The translations under genes were made by a program, and so were the position numbers. The notes under the pieces are model-generated. The model searched no databases. It was not told the origin of the DNA and saw only the letters and a program-made list of their open reading frames with translations. A DNA stretch of 8,421 nucleotides from Jeotgalicoccus sp036782755 (lineage in GTDB: Bacteria > Bacillota > Bacilli > Staphylococcales > Salinicoccaceae), in contig DAIPYL010000057.1 of assembly GCA_036782755.1 (NCBI GenBank), forward strand, positions 1 to 8,421, written 5' to 3'. Shown here in pieces: positions 1 through 6,162 of this stretch (within the stretch, counting starts at the first letter, position 1; every line of letters begins with the position of its first letter).

Positions 1-82
1 TCACAAAAGCTTCCACTTCAATCGATGCGTTCTCGAGCCCCACCGTTAAGTATTCAATGTCAGCACTATATCTGTTCTTCAC
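1..82 (-). CDS. 5' end of an unidentified gene (partial, runs off the left edge)
   Basis: Reading the minus strand from position 82 gives a GTG start and 27 sense codons without a stop (residues begin MKNRYSADIEYLTVG and end near SIEVEAFV). A consensus SD, AGGAGG, lies at 90-95 with a 7-nt gap to the GTG, which is why I trust this as a real start. A promoter and palindrome sit just upstream (108-147). The fragment is mildly acidic, with no signal peptide or recognisable motif. I do not recognise the protein; 27 residues are too few to place it. Confidence 0.72.
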   Translation of the reverse strand, partial: MKNRYSADIEYLTVGLENASIEVEAFV

Positions 83-107
83 AATAACGCCTCCTGTATT
101 TATATCG

Positions 108-120
108 CTTAATAATTAAG
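108..120. promoter_or_regulatory. Perfect 13-bp palindrome at the start of transcription of the left-edge gene
   Basis: CTTAAT-A-ATTAAG is a perfect inverted repeat with a single central base. It overlaps the downstream edge of the putative -10 and the expected transcription start, a typical position for a repressor operator. The bound protein is unknown. AT-only arms make a chance palindrome more likely than GC-containing arms would. Confidence 0.35.
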
Positions 121-147
121 TATACCCAAAATCAGCTTCCCGCAATC
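119..147 (-). promoter_or_regulatory. Putative promoter of the left-edge gene (sigma-B-like or sigma-A-like)
   Basis: On the minus strand, GATTGC (142-147) is followed after 14 bases by GGGTAT (122-127), close to the sigma-B pattern GWTTWW-N13-15-GGGWAW of staphylococci; the last two bases of the -35 deviate. A sigma-A -10, TATACT (119-124), overlaps it, but its only -35 candidate (TTGCGG) is 15 bases away, which is short. Either would start RNA near 110-115, about 30 nt before the GTG at 82. Confidence 0.4.
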
Positions 148-150
148 TAT

Positions 151-195
151 CAGAAAAGAGAGAGCAGACACCTTCCCGTGTGGAAAGCGCCTGCT
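151..195 (-). terminator. Rho-independent terminator downstream of the M20 gene
   Basis: In minus-strand RNA, AGCAGGCGCTTTCC (left arm) and GGAAGGTGTCTGCT (right arm) form a 14-bp stem around a 5-nt loop ACACG. The pairing includes three G-U wobbles, so the hairpin forms only in the minus-strand transcript. It is followed by a pyrimidine/U-rich run CTCTCTTTTCT (152-162). It lies about 100 nt past the M20 stop codon. The U tract is interrupted, so efficiency may be moderate. Confidence 0.65.
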
Positions 196-226
196 AAGGG
201 GTTATATGTTTTGAATCAGCTAAGCA

Positions 227-258
227 AAAGTAGATTAGACCTAAAATACCACTACTTT
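227..258. repeat. Inverted repeat in the M20 3' region
   Basis: AAAGTAG (227-233) and CTACTTT (252-258) are perfectly complementary 7-bp arms around an 18-nt spacer, between the M20 stop and its terminator. On the minus strand the second arm continues as CTACTTTTG, so it could be a weak auxiliary terminator or an mRNA 3' stem. The rest of 196-297 shows no gene, promoter or other structure. Confidence 0.25.
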
Positions 259-297
259 GTTATTACAGTCAATATAAATTCTGAAAGTTTAGATAAG

Positions 298-1476
298 TTA
301 GTTCTTCTCTATATAATCATACGCAAATTGAGTCAGAATCGCTGCACCATAAGGAAGTGCATCTTCATCCACATTAAATTTCGGATGGTGGTTCGGATAT
401 GCAGTATCTTCCCCGCTATTTGTCCCAAGCCTGAAAAATACACCGGGCACTTCGCGCGCAAAGTAAGAAAAATCTTCGCCGCCCATGCTTGGATTGACGT
501 CAAGCAGCTGGTTTTTTCCAAGAATTTTATCGACTGTGGATCTTAATACTGGAATCAGTGACGGCTCATTATACACAGACGGATAGCCGTATGTGTACTC
601 CATCTCGTATGATGCCCCCATCCCGCTGGTTACTCCATTTAAATATTTATCCATCGTCTCTTTTACTTTCGGACGAAGTTCAGGGTTTAATAAACGAACC
701 GTCCCTTCCAGTCTTACTTCGGGAGCGATTACGTTTCTTGCAAATCCGCCTTCAATTTTTCCTATCGTAAGGACAATATTTTCAAGGGGATCTATATTTC
801 TGCTGACAATCTGCTGCAGTGATGCAATTACAGTAGATGATATCGCTATCGGATCTACAGATAAATGAGGGTGTGCCGCATGGCCGCCTTTACCGATGAT
901 TTTGATATCGAAGGCATCTGTGCATGCTGTCGCAAATCCTTCTGTAATCGATGTTTCTCCTGTTTTAATTGTCGGATGAACATGGAGCCCGGCAACGGCG
1001 TCTACATCAGGGTTCTTTAAGGCCCCTTCCTGGACCATCACTTCCGCCCCGCCGTATCCTTCTTCAGCCGGCTGAAACAGCAGCTTGACGTTACCGCGTT
1101 CAGGCGGGTTTTCACTGAGAATATGAGCAGTACCCAGCAGTATTGCAGTGTGTGCATCATGACCGCAGAGATGTCCCACACCATCCACCGTTGATTTATA
1201 TTCCGTCTCGCCCTCTTCCTGAATCGGCAGAGCATCCATATCAGCACGCAATGCTACCGTCGGTCCTTCTGATTTACCTTTCAGCGTTGCAACTAAACCC
1301 GTTTTTGCTACCGGGTACTCAATTTCAAAATTAAGCTTCTCCAGTTTTTCTTTTACAAATTCTGATGTTTTATATTCTTCAAAAGATAATTCAGGATTCC
1401 TATGTAAATGCCTCCGCCATTCGATAATTTTATCCTTCAGTTCATTTGCTTTTGACAAAGTACTCTCCTGTTCCAT
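298..1476 (-). CDS. M20 family metallo-amidohydrolase (HipO/ILL-like N-acyl amino acid hydrolase)
   Basis: A 392-residue cytoplasmic di-metal hydrolase that cleaves N-acyl (amide) bonds of amino acid derivatives. Residues are numbered from the ATG at 1476. The metal site appears intact: LCGHDAH around 103-109 (Cys104, His106), QPAEEG with the catalytic/ligand pair Glu138-Glu139, GLHVHP with His165, and PNHHPKF with His363. ALRADMDALP (75-84) is the usual M20D signature, and GGHAAHPH (197-204) belongs to the dimerisation domain. Length is normal for the family. An in-frame ATG at 1485 exists, but the SD AAGGGG (1486-1491) directly abuts it; the ATG at 1476 has a 9-nt gap and is preferred. The gene is transcribed alone, divergently from opuCA, and has its own terminator. 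Substrate cannot be told from sequence: hippurate, N-acetyl amino acids or N-acetyl-diaminopimelate are all possible in this family. Confidence 0.9.
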   Translation of the reverse strand: MEQESTLSKANELKDKIIEWRRHLHRNPELSFEEYKTSEFVKEKLEKLNFEIEYPVAKTGLVATLKGKSEGPTVALRADMDALPIQEEGETEYKSTVDGVGHLCGHDAHTAILLGTAHILSENPPERGNVKLLFQPAEEGYGGAEVMVQEGALKNPDVDAVAGLHVHPTIKTGETSITEGFATACTDAFDIKIIGKGGHAAHPHLSVDPIAISSTVIASLQQIVSRNIDPLENIVLTIGKIEGGFARNVIAPEVRLEGTVRLLNPELRPKVKETMDKYLNGVTSGMGASYEMEYTYGYPSVYNEPSLIPVLRSTVDKILGKNQLLDVNPSMGGEDFSYFAREVPGVFFRLGTNSGEDTAYPNHHPKFNVDEDALPYGAAILTQFAYDYIEKN

Positions 1477-1509
1477 TTTATGCATCCCCTTAATGTTTGA
1501 GTTTCCCTA

Positions 1510-1538
1510 AAGCTACATCAATACAATATTTTCGTCAA
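1510..1538 (-). promoter_or_regulatory. Putative sigma-A promoter of the M20 amidohydrolase
   Basis: On the minus strand, TTGACG (1533-1538, five of six consensus bases) and TAGCTT (1510-1515, a poor -10) are separated by 17 bases. Transcription would begin near 1503, giving a leader of about 27 nt that contains the AAGGGG SD. The good -35 and ideal spacing support it; the weak -10 lowers confidence. Confidence 0.4.
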
Positions 1539-1567
1539 ATAATTATTAGAATACTCTGTTAATATTG

Positions 1568-1650
1568 TATAATAGTATTTAATGCAGATTTTCCCCGATT
1601 CCAGGCATCCTCAGCCTGACAGGCAGTGGCGCTCCCCTTCTATATAAGGA
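1568..1650 (+). other. GC-rich island in the divergent intergenic region, possible small RNA or regulator site
   Basis: Between about 1588 and 1650, an otherwise very AT-rich intergenic region becomes GC-rich. It has CAGGC (1602-1606), GCCTG (1614-1618) and CAGGC (1620-1624). The last two form a perfect palindrome around one A; the first two could form a 5-bp hairpin. Two TCCCC motifs flank it (1592-1596 and 1633-1637). A TATAAT at 1568-1573 lies just upstream, with no convincing -35. No open reading frame with an SD is visible and no strong terminator follows. C-rich TCCCC motifs occur in several staphylococcal regulatory RNAs, but I recognise no specific family. Confidence 0.2.
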
Positions 1651-1773
1651 TGAATATTTTTTATCATCAGTATCAAAAGCAACTGAAATTTTAGCTCGCA
1701 TTTTTCATCAATATAATTTTAATTAATATTTTCACAATGTATTGCTTTGAGAGCGTCAAATCAAGTTTTTAAT

Positions 1774-1822
1774 ATGTGAAATAAGAGATAAATGTGAAAT
1801 TTCTCACTTATTATGTTATAAT
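1774..1822 (+). promoter_or_regulatory. opuC promoter with extended -10 and dyad-symmetric operator-like sequences
   Basis: TATAAT (1817-1822) is preceded by TGT, giving an extended -10 (TGNTATAAT). The -35 is poor (TGTGAA, 1793-1798, 18-bp spacing), so the promoter probably depends on the extended -10. Overlapping it are two direct copies of ATGTGAAAT (1774-1782 and 1792-1800, 18 bp apart), a dyad AATAAG (1780-1785) / CTTATT (1807-1812), and the near-palindrome GTGAAATTTCTCAC (1794-1807). These cover the -35 and spacer, where a repressor could block polymerase. Start of RNA would be about 1829. Confidence 0.6.
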
Positions 1823-1843
1823 TGTTAAGTAGAAAATTGCTCA

Positions 1844-1855
1844 ACTTTATAAAGT
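1844..1855 (+). promoter_or_regulatory. 12-bp perfect palindrome between opuC transcription start and SD
   Basis: ACTTTATAAAGT is a perfect inverted repeat in the predicted leader, ending directly before the SD AAAGGAG (1856-1862). In Bacillus subtilis, GbsR/OpcR-type MarR-like repressors control choline and OpuB/OpuC genes, with GbsR acting as a roadblock downstream of the promoter. By analogy this is a candidate operator. No such regulator gene lies in this window, so the link is inference. Confidence 0.35.
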
Positions 1856-1868
1856 AAAGGAGACGACT

Positions 1869-3023
1869 ATGTTAAGTATAAAGAATTTAACTAAGATTTA
1901 CGGCGGCAATAAGAAAGCCGTCAACGACATTTCCCTCGATATTCAGGAAGGTGAATTTATTGCATTTATCGGTACGAGCGGGAGTGGTAAAACGACTGCG
2001 CTTCGTATGATTAACCGCATGGTTGAACCGACATCAGGAACAATTGCGATAAACGGCAAGGATATCACCAAGAAAAACCCGGTGGAACTCCGCCGCAAGA
2101 TCGGTTATGTTATCCAGCAGATTGGTCTGCTGCCGCATATGACGATTAAAGAGAACATTACACTCGTTCCGAGACTATTAAAATGGACTGAAGAAGATAA
2201 AGACAAAAAGGCAAAAGAGTTAATTAAACTCGTTGACCTGCCTGAAGAATTTCTAGAGCGCTATCCTTCCGAACTCTCGGGCGGACAGCAGCAGCGTATT
2301 GGAGTTATCAGGGCACTTGCTGCTGAACAGGACATTATACTGATGGATGAACCTTTCGGTGCACTCGATCCAATTACCCGTGATACTTTGCAGGATTTAG
2401 TTAAAGAACTCCAGCAGAAACTCGGCAAAACATTTATTTTTGTGACACACGATATGGATGAAGCGATTAAACTGGCAGACAGAATTTGTATTATGAGCCA
2501 CGGCGAAATCGTGCAGTTTGATACACCTGACGAAATTCTGCGCAATCCCGCAAATGATTTCGTCCGCGACTTCATCGGCGAAGGCCGCCTGATTCAGGAC
2601 AGACCGAATATGCGTACTGTTGCAGATGCTATGATTACGCCGGTCAGTATTACAGTCGACAAGTCGATTAACGACTGTATCGCACTGATGCGTGAAAAAC
2701 GTATCGATACGATTCTCGTTACCGACAGTCATAAAAAACTGCTCGGGTTTATCGACATTGAAGATATTAACGAAGGTTACCGCAAAGGTATGAACATCGT
2801 TGATTTAATGGGCCGAGACATATATAAAATCGGCATCGATTCCAAACTTCAGGATTCGGTCCGTACAATTTTAAAGCGAAACGTCAGAATCATTCCTGTA
2901 GTGGATGACAATAATACATTAATCGGATTAATTACGCGTTCTAACTTAGTAGATATCGTATACGACACAATCTGGGGCGAGGAGACGTCCGCTCCGGTTA
3001 CGTCAGGAGCTGATGAGGCATGA
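1869..3023 (+). CDS. opuCA: OpuCA, osmoprotectant ABC importer ATPase with C-terminal CBS pair
   Basis: The cytoplasmic ATPase that powers uptake of glycine betaine, carnitine, choline and related compatible solutes (384 aa, normal for the family). The nucleotide-binding domain fills roughly residues 1-240: Walker A GTSGSGKT (35-42), signature LSGGQQQR (136-143), Walker B IILMDE (156-161), D-loop ALDP and switch His194 in THD. Two CBS domains follow at about 250-305 and 312-367. In OpuCA of Staphylococcus aureus and Listeria the CBS pair binds c-di-AMP, which inhibits transport; the same control is likely here but is inferred. The SD AAAGGAG (1856-1862) has a 6-nt gap to the ATG. The stop TGA overlaps the opuCB start (ATGA), indicating translational coupling. 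This is the first gene of a four-gene operon. Confidence 0.96.
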   Translation: MLSIKNLTKIYGGNKKAVNDISLDIQEGEFIAFIGTSGSGKTTALRMINRMVEPTSGTIAINGKDITKKNPVELRRKIGYVIQQIGLLPHMTIKENITLVPRLLKWTEEDKDKKAKELIKLVDLPEEFLERYPSELSGGQQQRIGVIRALAAEQDIILMDEPFGALDPITRDTLQDLVKELQQKLGKTFIFVTHDMDEAIKLADRICIMSHGEIVQFDTPDEILRNPANDFVRDFIGEGRLIQDRPNMRTVADAMITPVSITVDKSINDCIALMREKRIDTILVTDSHKKLLGFIDIEDINEGYRKGMNIVDLMGRDIYKIGIDSKLQDSVRTILKRNVRIIPVVDDNNTLIGLITRSNLVDIVYDTIWGEETSAPVTSGADEA

Positions 3024-3655
3024 TGGAATTTTTAAGCGTCAACGGTTCAGAGCTGCTCGTTAAAACATGGGAGCACTTTTATCTGTCAATCATCTCATTA
3101 ATTATCGGTATTCTGATTGCCGTTCCGCTTGGTATGGCAATGGCGAACACTAAAAAGCTGAGCGGTTACGTATTAACAACTGCCGGCGTGCTTCAAACAG
3201 TACCGACACTTGCAGTGCTCGCATTAATGATTCCGCTCTTTGGAGTTGGACGCGTGCCTGCAATCATTGCACTCAGTGCATACATTTTACTGCCGATTTT
3301 AAATAATACGATTATCGGTGTTAAAAATATTGATCCGAACATCAGGGAAGCAGCTAAAAGCATGGGTATGACACGCATGCAGCTGATGTGGAACGTTGAA
3401 CTCCCGATTGCGATTCCGCTGATTTTAAGCGGCATCAGATTATCATCGGTTTACGTTATTTCATGGGCAACGCTTGCCAGCTACATCGGCGCAGGCGGCC
3501 TTGGCGACTTCGTCTTTAACGGACTGAACTCATATCAGCCTGAACTGATTATCAGTGCTGCAATCATGGTAACGCTGCTTGCATTAATTGCTGACTATAT
3601 TTTATCGCTTACAGAAAAATGGGCAACGCCGAAAGGCTTAAAAGTATCAAGATAG
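3020..3655 (+). CDS. opuCB: OpuCB, osmoprotectant ABC importer permease subunit
   Basis: An integral membrane permease of the OpuC importer (211 aa, normal size). It has a BPD_transp_1 domain with about five to six hydrophobic segments, e.g. near residues 20-42, 52-75, 77-101, 130-157 and 175-197. The EAA loop that docks on the ATPase is visible at about 110-129 (EAAKSMGM...VELP), followed by the typical GAGGLGD turn (157-163). The start overlaps the opuCA stop by 4 bases (ATGA). A second ATG follows immediately (3023), so initiation could occur at either. An AGGAG at 3005-3009 lies 10 nt upstream. It presumably pairs with OpuCD to form the translocation pore. The stop TAG overlaps the SD of opuCC. 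Confidence 0.95.
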   Translation: MMEFLSVNGSELLVKTWEHFYLSIISLIIGILIAVPLGMAMANTKKLSGYVLTTAGVLQTVPTLAVLALMIPLFGVGRVPAIIALSAYILLPILNNTIIGVKNIDPNIREAAKSMGMTRMQLMWNVELPIAIPLILSGIRLSSVYVISWATLASYIGAGGLGDFVFNGLNSYQPELIISAAIMVTLLALIADYILSLTEKWATPKGLKVSR

Positions 3656-3665
3656 GAGGAGTATC

Positions 3666-4595
3666 ATGAGACAAACTAAAAAATTATTAGCCGTCGTACT
3701 GGTATCTCTGACTGTCCTTGCCGGGTGCAGCCTGCCCGGACTCAGCAGCAGTTCCAGCGATGGTATTGCAATCACATCAATGACGACAACAGAATCGCAA
3801 ATTGTTTCTCATATGTCGCGCTTAATGATTGAACATTACAGCTACGGTGAAATCGAACCGGTAATGATTAACAACCTCGGTTCATCAACAATCCAGCACA
3901 ACGCACTTCTTTCGGGAGATGCACAAGTGTCAGGTGTACGCTATACCGGTACTGAACTTACCGGTGTCTTAAACAAAGAGGCGGAAAGTGATCCGGAAGT
4001 TGCACTTGAACAGACGCAAAAAGCGTTTGATGAAGAATTCGATATGAAATTCTATGACTCTTACGGTTTCGATAACACATATGCCTTTATGGTGACTCGC
4101 GAAACTGCCGAAGAGTACGACCTTGAAACAACATCAGATTTAGCAGAATATACAGATGAATTCGCAGTCGGTGTCGATACATCATGGTTTAACCGTCCCG
4201 GTGACGGCTACCCTGCCTTCCAGGAAACTTACGGTTTTGCATTCGACAACATCCGTGCAATGCAGATCAGTCTTGTGTATGAAGCATTAAGCACAGGCAG
4301 TCTGGACCTTGCACTCGGCTATACGACTGACGGCCGTATTCCGGCTTATGATTTAGTCGTGCTGGAGGACGATATGCAGTTCTTCCCGCCTTATGACGCA
4401 TCACCGTTTGCAACACATGAAATTATTGAAGAATATCCGGAAATCGACGAAGCGTTATCCCGTATGACAGGTACAATTTCTACAGAAACAATGCAGAACT
4501 TAAACTACCGTTCAGATGAGGAAGGCATTGAGCCTGCGCTCGTTGCGGAAGAATTTTTGGAAGAACACAACTACTTTGAAAAGGATGGTGAGTAA
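3666..4595 (+). CDS. opuCC: OpuCC, osmoprotectant-binding lipoprotein
   Basis: The extracellular substrate-binding lipoprotein of the importer (309 aa), an OpuAC-type solute-binding fold. A short signal peptide (KK, then hydrophobic LLAVVLVSLTV) ends in the lipobox LAGC, with lipidation at Cys21. Four tyrosines, Tyr93 (VRYTGTEL), Tyr139 (DNTYAF), Tyr219 (GYTTDGRI) and Tyr243 (PPYDASP), occupy positions expected for the aromatic cage that holds the quaternary ammonium group of betaine, carnitine or choline. The SD AGGAGG (3654-3659) overlaps the opuCB stop and lies 6 nt before the ATG. The mature protein is unusually acidic: by hand count 57 Asp/Glu against 12 Lys/Arg in 289 residues, suggesting adaptation to saline surroundings. 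It ends 1 nt before the preferred opuCD start. Confidence 0.95.
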   Translation: MRQTKKLLAVVLVSLTVLAGCSLPGLSSSSSDGIAITSMTTTESQIVSHMSRLMIEHYSYGEIEPVMINNLGSSTIQHNALLSGDAQVSGVRYTGTELTGVLNKEAESDPEVALEQTQKAFDEEFDMKFYDSYGFDNTYAFMVTRETAEEYDLETTSDLAEYTDEFAVGVDTSWFNRPGDGYPAFQETYGFAFDNIRAMQISLVYEALSTGSLDLALGYTTDGRIPAYDLVVLEDDMQFFPPYDASPFATHEIIEEYPEIDEALSRMTGTISTETMQNLNYRSDEEGIEPALVAEEFLEEHNYFEKDGE

Positions 4596-4596
4596 C

Positions 4597-5286
4597 GTGA
4601 CAGGTAATTTATTAACAGATTTATATAATTATTTCGTCAACAACTTCGCCTATCTGCTGAGTCTTTTTACAGACCACCTGCTGATGAGTATTTACGGCGT
4701 GCTGTTTGCCGCAATCGCCGGTATTCCAATCGGGATTTTTATCGCGCGCTATGCAAAACTCTCAGGTGTGATTATTACAGCCGCCAATATTATTCAGACG
4801 ATTCCCGCACTTGCGATGCTGTCGATTTTAATGCTCGTTATGGGACTTGGAACGAATACGGTTATTGTAACGGTATTTCTGTACGCGCTGCTGCCGATTA
4901 TTAAAAACACTTACTCAGGTATTACAGGTGTCGATAAAAATATTACCGACGCCGGTAAAAGTATGGGGATGACACGCAACCAGGTGCTGCGCATGATTGA
5001 GCTGCCGCTTGCACTGTCCGTTATTATCGGCGGACTGCGCATCGCCCTCGTTGTTGCAATCGGTATCGTTGCAATCGGTTCATTCATTGGTGCGCCGACA
5101 CTGTCGGATTTAATTATCCGCGGGACGAATGCGACTGATGGTACGGTATATATTTTAGCCGGTGCAATTCCGATTGCACTCATCGCGGTTATTATCGACT
5201 TCGCGCTGCGCTTCCTTGAACGCAAGCTCGACCCGACACATAATCCAGACGATAAAGAACCGAAAGCTCAGACAGTTAACAATTAA
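4597..5286 (+). CDS. opuCD: OpuCD, osmoprotectant ABC importer permease subunit
   Basis: The second membrane permease of the OpuC complex. I chose the GTG at 4597 (229 aa, the same length I recall for Bacillus OpuCD). It starts 1 nt after the opuCC stop, and AAGGATGGTGA (4581-4591) resembles an extended SD with a suitable gap. An ATG at 4585 is in frame but has an SD with no spacing; a frame extending back to 4516 overlaps opuCC and is unlikely. Hydrophobic segments of a BPD_transp_1 domain are clear, beginning with a helix near LLMSIYGVLFAAIAGI. The EAA-type loop reads DAGKSMGMTRNQVLRMIELP. It is followed by GAPTLSD where OpuCB has GAGGLGD. The C-terminal tail is hydrophilic. It ends just before the operon terminator. 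Confidence 0.93.
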   Translation: MTGNLLTDLYNYFVNNFAYLLSLFTDHLLMSIYGVLFAAIAGIPIGIFIARYAKLSGVIITAANIIQTIPALAMLSILMLVMGLGTNTVIVTVFLYALLPIIKNTYSGITGVDKNITDAGKSMGMTRNQVLRMIELPLALSVIIGGLRIALVVAIGIVAIGSFIGAPTLSDLIIRGTNATDGTVYILAGAIPIALIAVIIDFALRFLERKLDPTHNPDDKEPKAQTVNN

Positions 5287-5294
5287 AATTTTAC

Positions 5295-5322
5295 AGTCCC
5301 GTCTTTTGGCGGGGCTTTTTTT
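5295..5322 (+). terminator. Rho-independent terminator of the opuC operon
   Basis: AGTCCCGTC (5295-5303) pairs with GGCGGGGCT (5308-5316) as a 9-bp stem (two G-U pairs) around a TTTT loop, followed by a T run to 5322. It begins 9 nt after the opuCD stop. The remaining 29 bases before the esterase ATG hold its SD but no convincing promoter. Confidence 0.88.
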
Positions 5323-5351
5323 ATCATTACATTATAAAAGGAGATTTCTCT

Positions 5352-6119
5352 ATGGCTTTAATGCGTATTAACTTTTTCTCGGAAGCTCTCGGCAAGCATC
5401 ATCATTTTAATTTAATACTGCCGGAACAGAATGAACATTACGATATAAATGCGGCACCGCCGCTCCTGCCGTCGGTTATGATACTTCATGGATTATCGAG
5501 CGACAATAATTCATATATGCGGTTTACGAATGCTGAACGTTACGCGAATGAACATAATCTCGCAGTGATTCTGCCGGACGGCGATCACAGTTTTTATGCG
5601 AATATGTTATACGGACACAGCTATAAAGACCATATTCTTGAAGTTTGGCGTTATGCCCACCAGGTCTTCCCCCTGTCAAAACAGCGGGAGGATAATTTCC
5701 TTGCCGGACATTCGATGGGCGGATTCGGTGTAATTAAAACTGCATTTGAAAATCCTGATTTGTTCGGAAAAGCATGCTTTATGTCGAGTGCGACAGATAT
5801 TGAGCGTCTCTTAAATTACAACTGGCCCGACTTTAAAATGCACGGTATTATTGGTGACGTTAATACAACTTCCGGCACTTCGCTCGATATTAAACAGATT
5901 GTTGAGCGGGGAATTGATTTGGCTGGAGTTGACGGACTGCCTGATCTGTATATGATGTGCGGGACTGAAGATTTCATTTATGATGATAACGTTGAGTTCA
6001 AGGCATATCTTGAATCAAAAGATATTTCATTTAAATACGAAGAAGGACCAGGCGAACATGACTATGCATATTGGGATCAGGGCATTTTAAGGGCGATGCA
6101 GTGGATGAGCGGGAACTAA
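5352..6119 (+). CDS. Serine esterase of the FrmB/esterase D (tributyrin esterase EstA) family
   Basis: A 255-residue cytoplasmic alpha/beta-hydrolase (PF00756-type) that hydrolyses short-chain acyl esters; relatives include S-formylglutathione hydrolase and EstA tributyrin esterases. The oxyanion-hole strand is VMILHGLSSD (42-51). The nucleophile elbow is GHSMGG with Ser121, and the likely remaining triad members are Asp207 (GTEDF) and His236 (GEHDYAYW). There is no signal peptide. The SD AAAGGAG (5337-5343) has an 8-nt gap to the ATG. It lies 65 bp after opuCD but beyond that operon's terminator, so it is probably transcribed mainly on its own or by read-through. It converges with the MOSC gene and shares a bidirectional terminator with it. 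The natural substrate is unknown. Confidence 0.9.
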   Translation: MALMRINFFSEALGKHHHFNLILPEQNEHYDINAAPPLLPSVMILHGLSSDNNSYMRFTNAERYANEHNLAVILPDGDHSFYANMLYGHSYKDHILEVWRYAHQVFPLSKQREDNFLAGHSMGGFGVIKTAFENPDLFGKACFMSSATDIERLLNYNWPDFKMHGIIGDVNTTSGTSLDIKQIVERGIDLAGVDGLPDLYMMCGTEDFIYDDNVEFKAYLESKDISFKYEEGPGEHDYAYWDQGILRAMQWMSGN

Positions 6120-6121
6120 GC

Positions 6122-6159
6122 AAAAAGGAGCACGGCTGAATTCAGCCGCGCTCCTTTTT
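6122..6159. terminator. Bidirectional terminator between convergent esterase and MOSC genes
   Basis: A 38-bp inverted repeat is centred at 6140/6141: AAAAAGGAGC-A-CGGCTGAA on the left and TTCAGCCG-C-GCTCCTTTTT on the right, with one mismatch (6132/6149). The outer A and T runs provide a U tract on either strand. It starts 2 nt after the esterase stop and ends 3 nt before the MOSC stop, so it can end both transcripts. Confidence 0.92.
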
Positions 6160-6162
6160 ATA

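Noticed and set aside
178..546. A plus-strand 122-codon frame overlapping the 3' end of the M20 gene
   Set aside because: No SD, protein-like composition or family motif; it lies largely antisense to the well-supported M20 gene.
1497..1538. Sigma-B promoter for the M20 gene based on GGGAAA near 1502-1507 on the minus strand
   Set aside because: No GTTT-like -35 lies 13-15 bases upstream; the TTGACG-N17-TAGCTT reading is better.
1649..1668. Hairpin GATGA/TCATC around a T-rich loop as a terminator
   Set aside because: The T run is inside the loop, the stem is short and AU-rich, and no U tract follows it.
1660..1868. Sigma-B promoter for opuC, as known in Listeria
   Set aside because: No GGGWAW-type -10 occurs in the plus strand between 1660 and the opuCA start; the visible promoter is an extended -10 sigma-A type.
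4516..4596. N-terminal extension of OpuCD by 27 residues overlapping opuCC
   Set aside because: The extension is basic, overlaps the opuCC coding end, has no SD, and would make the protein longer than typical OpuCD; the GTG at 4597 fits better.
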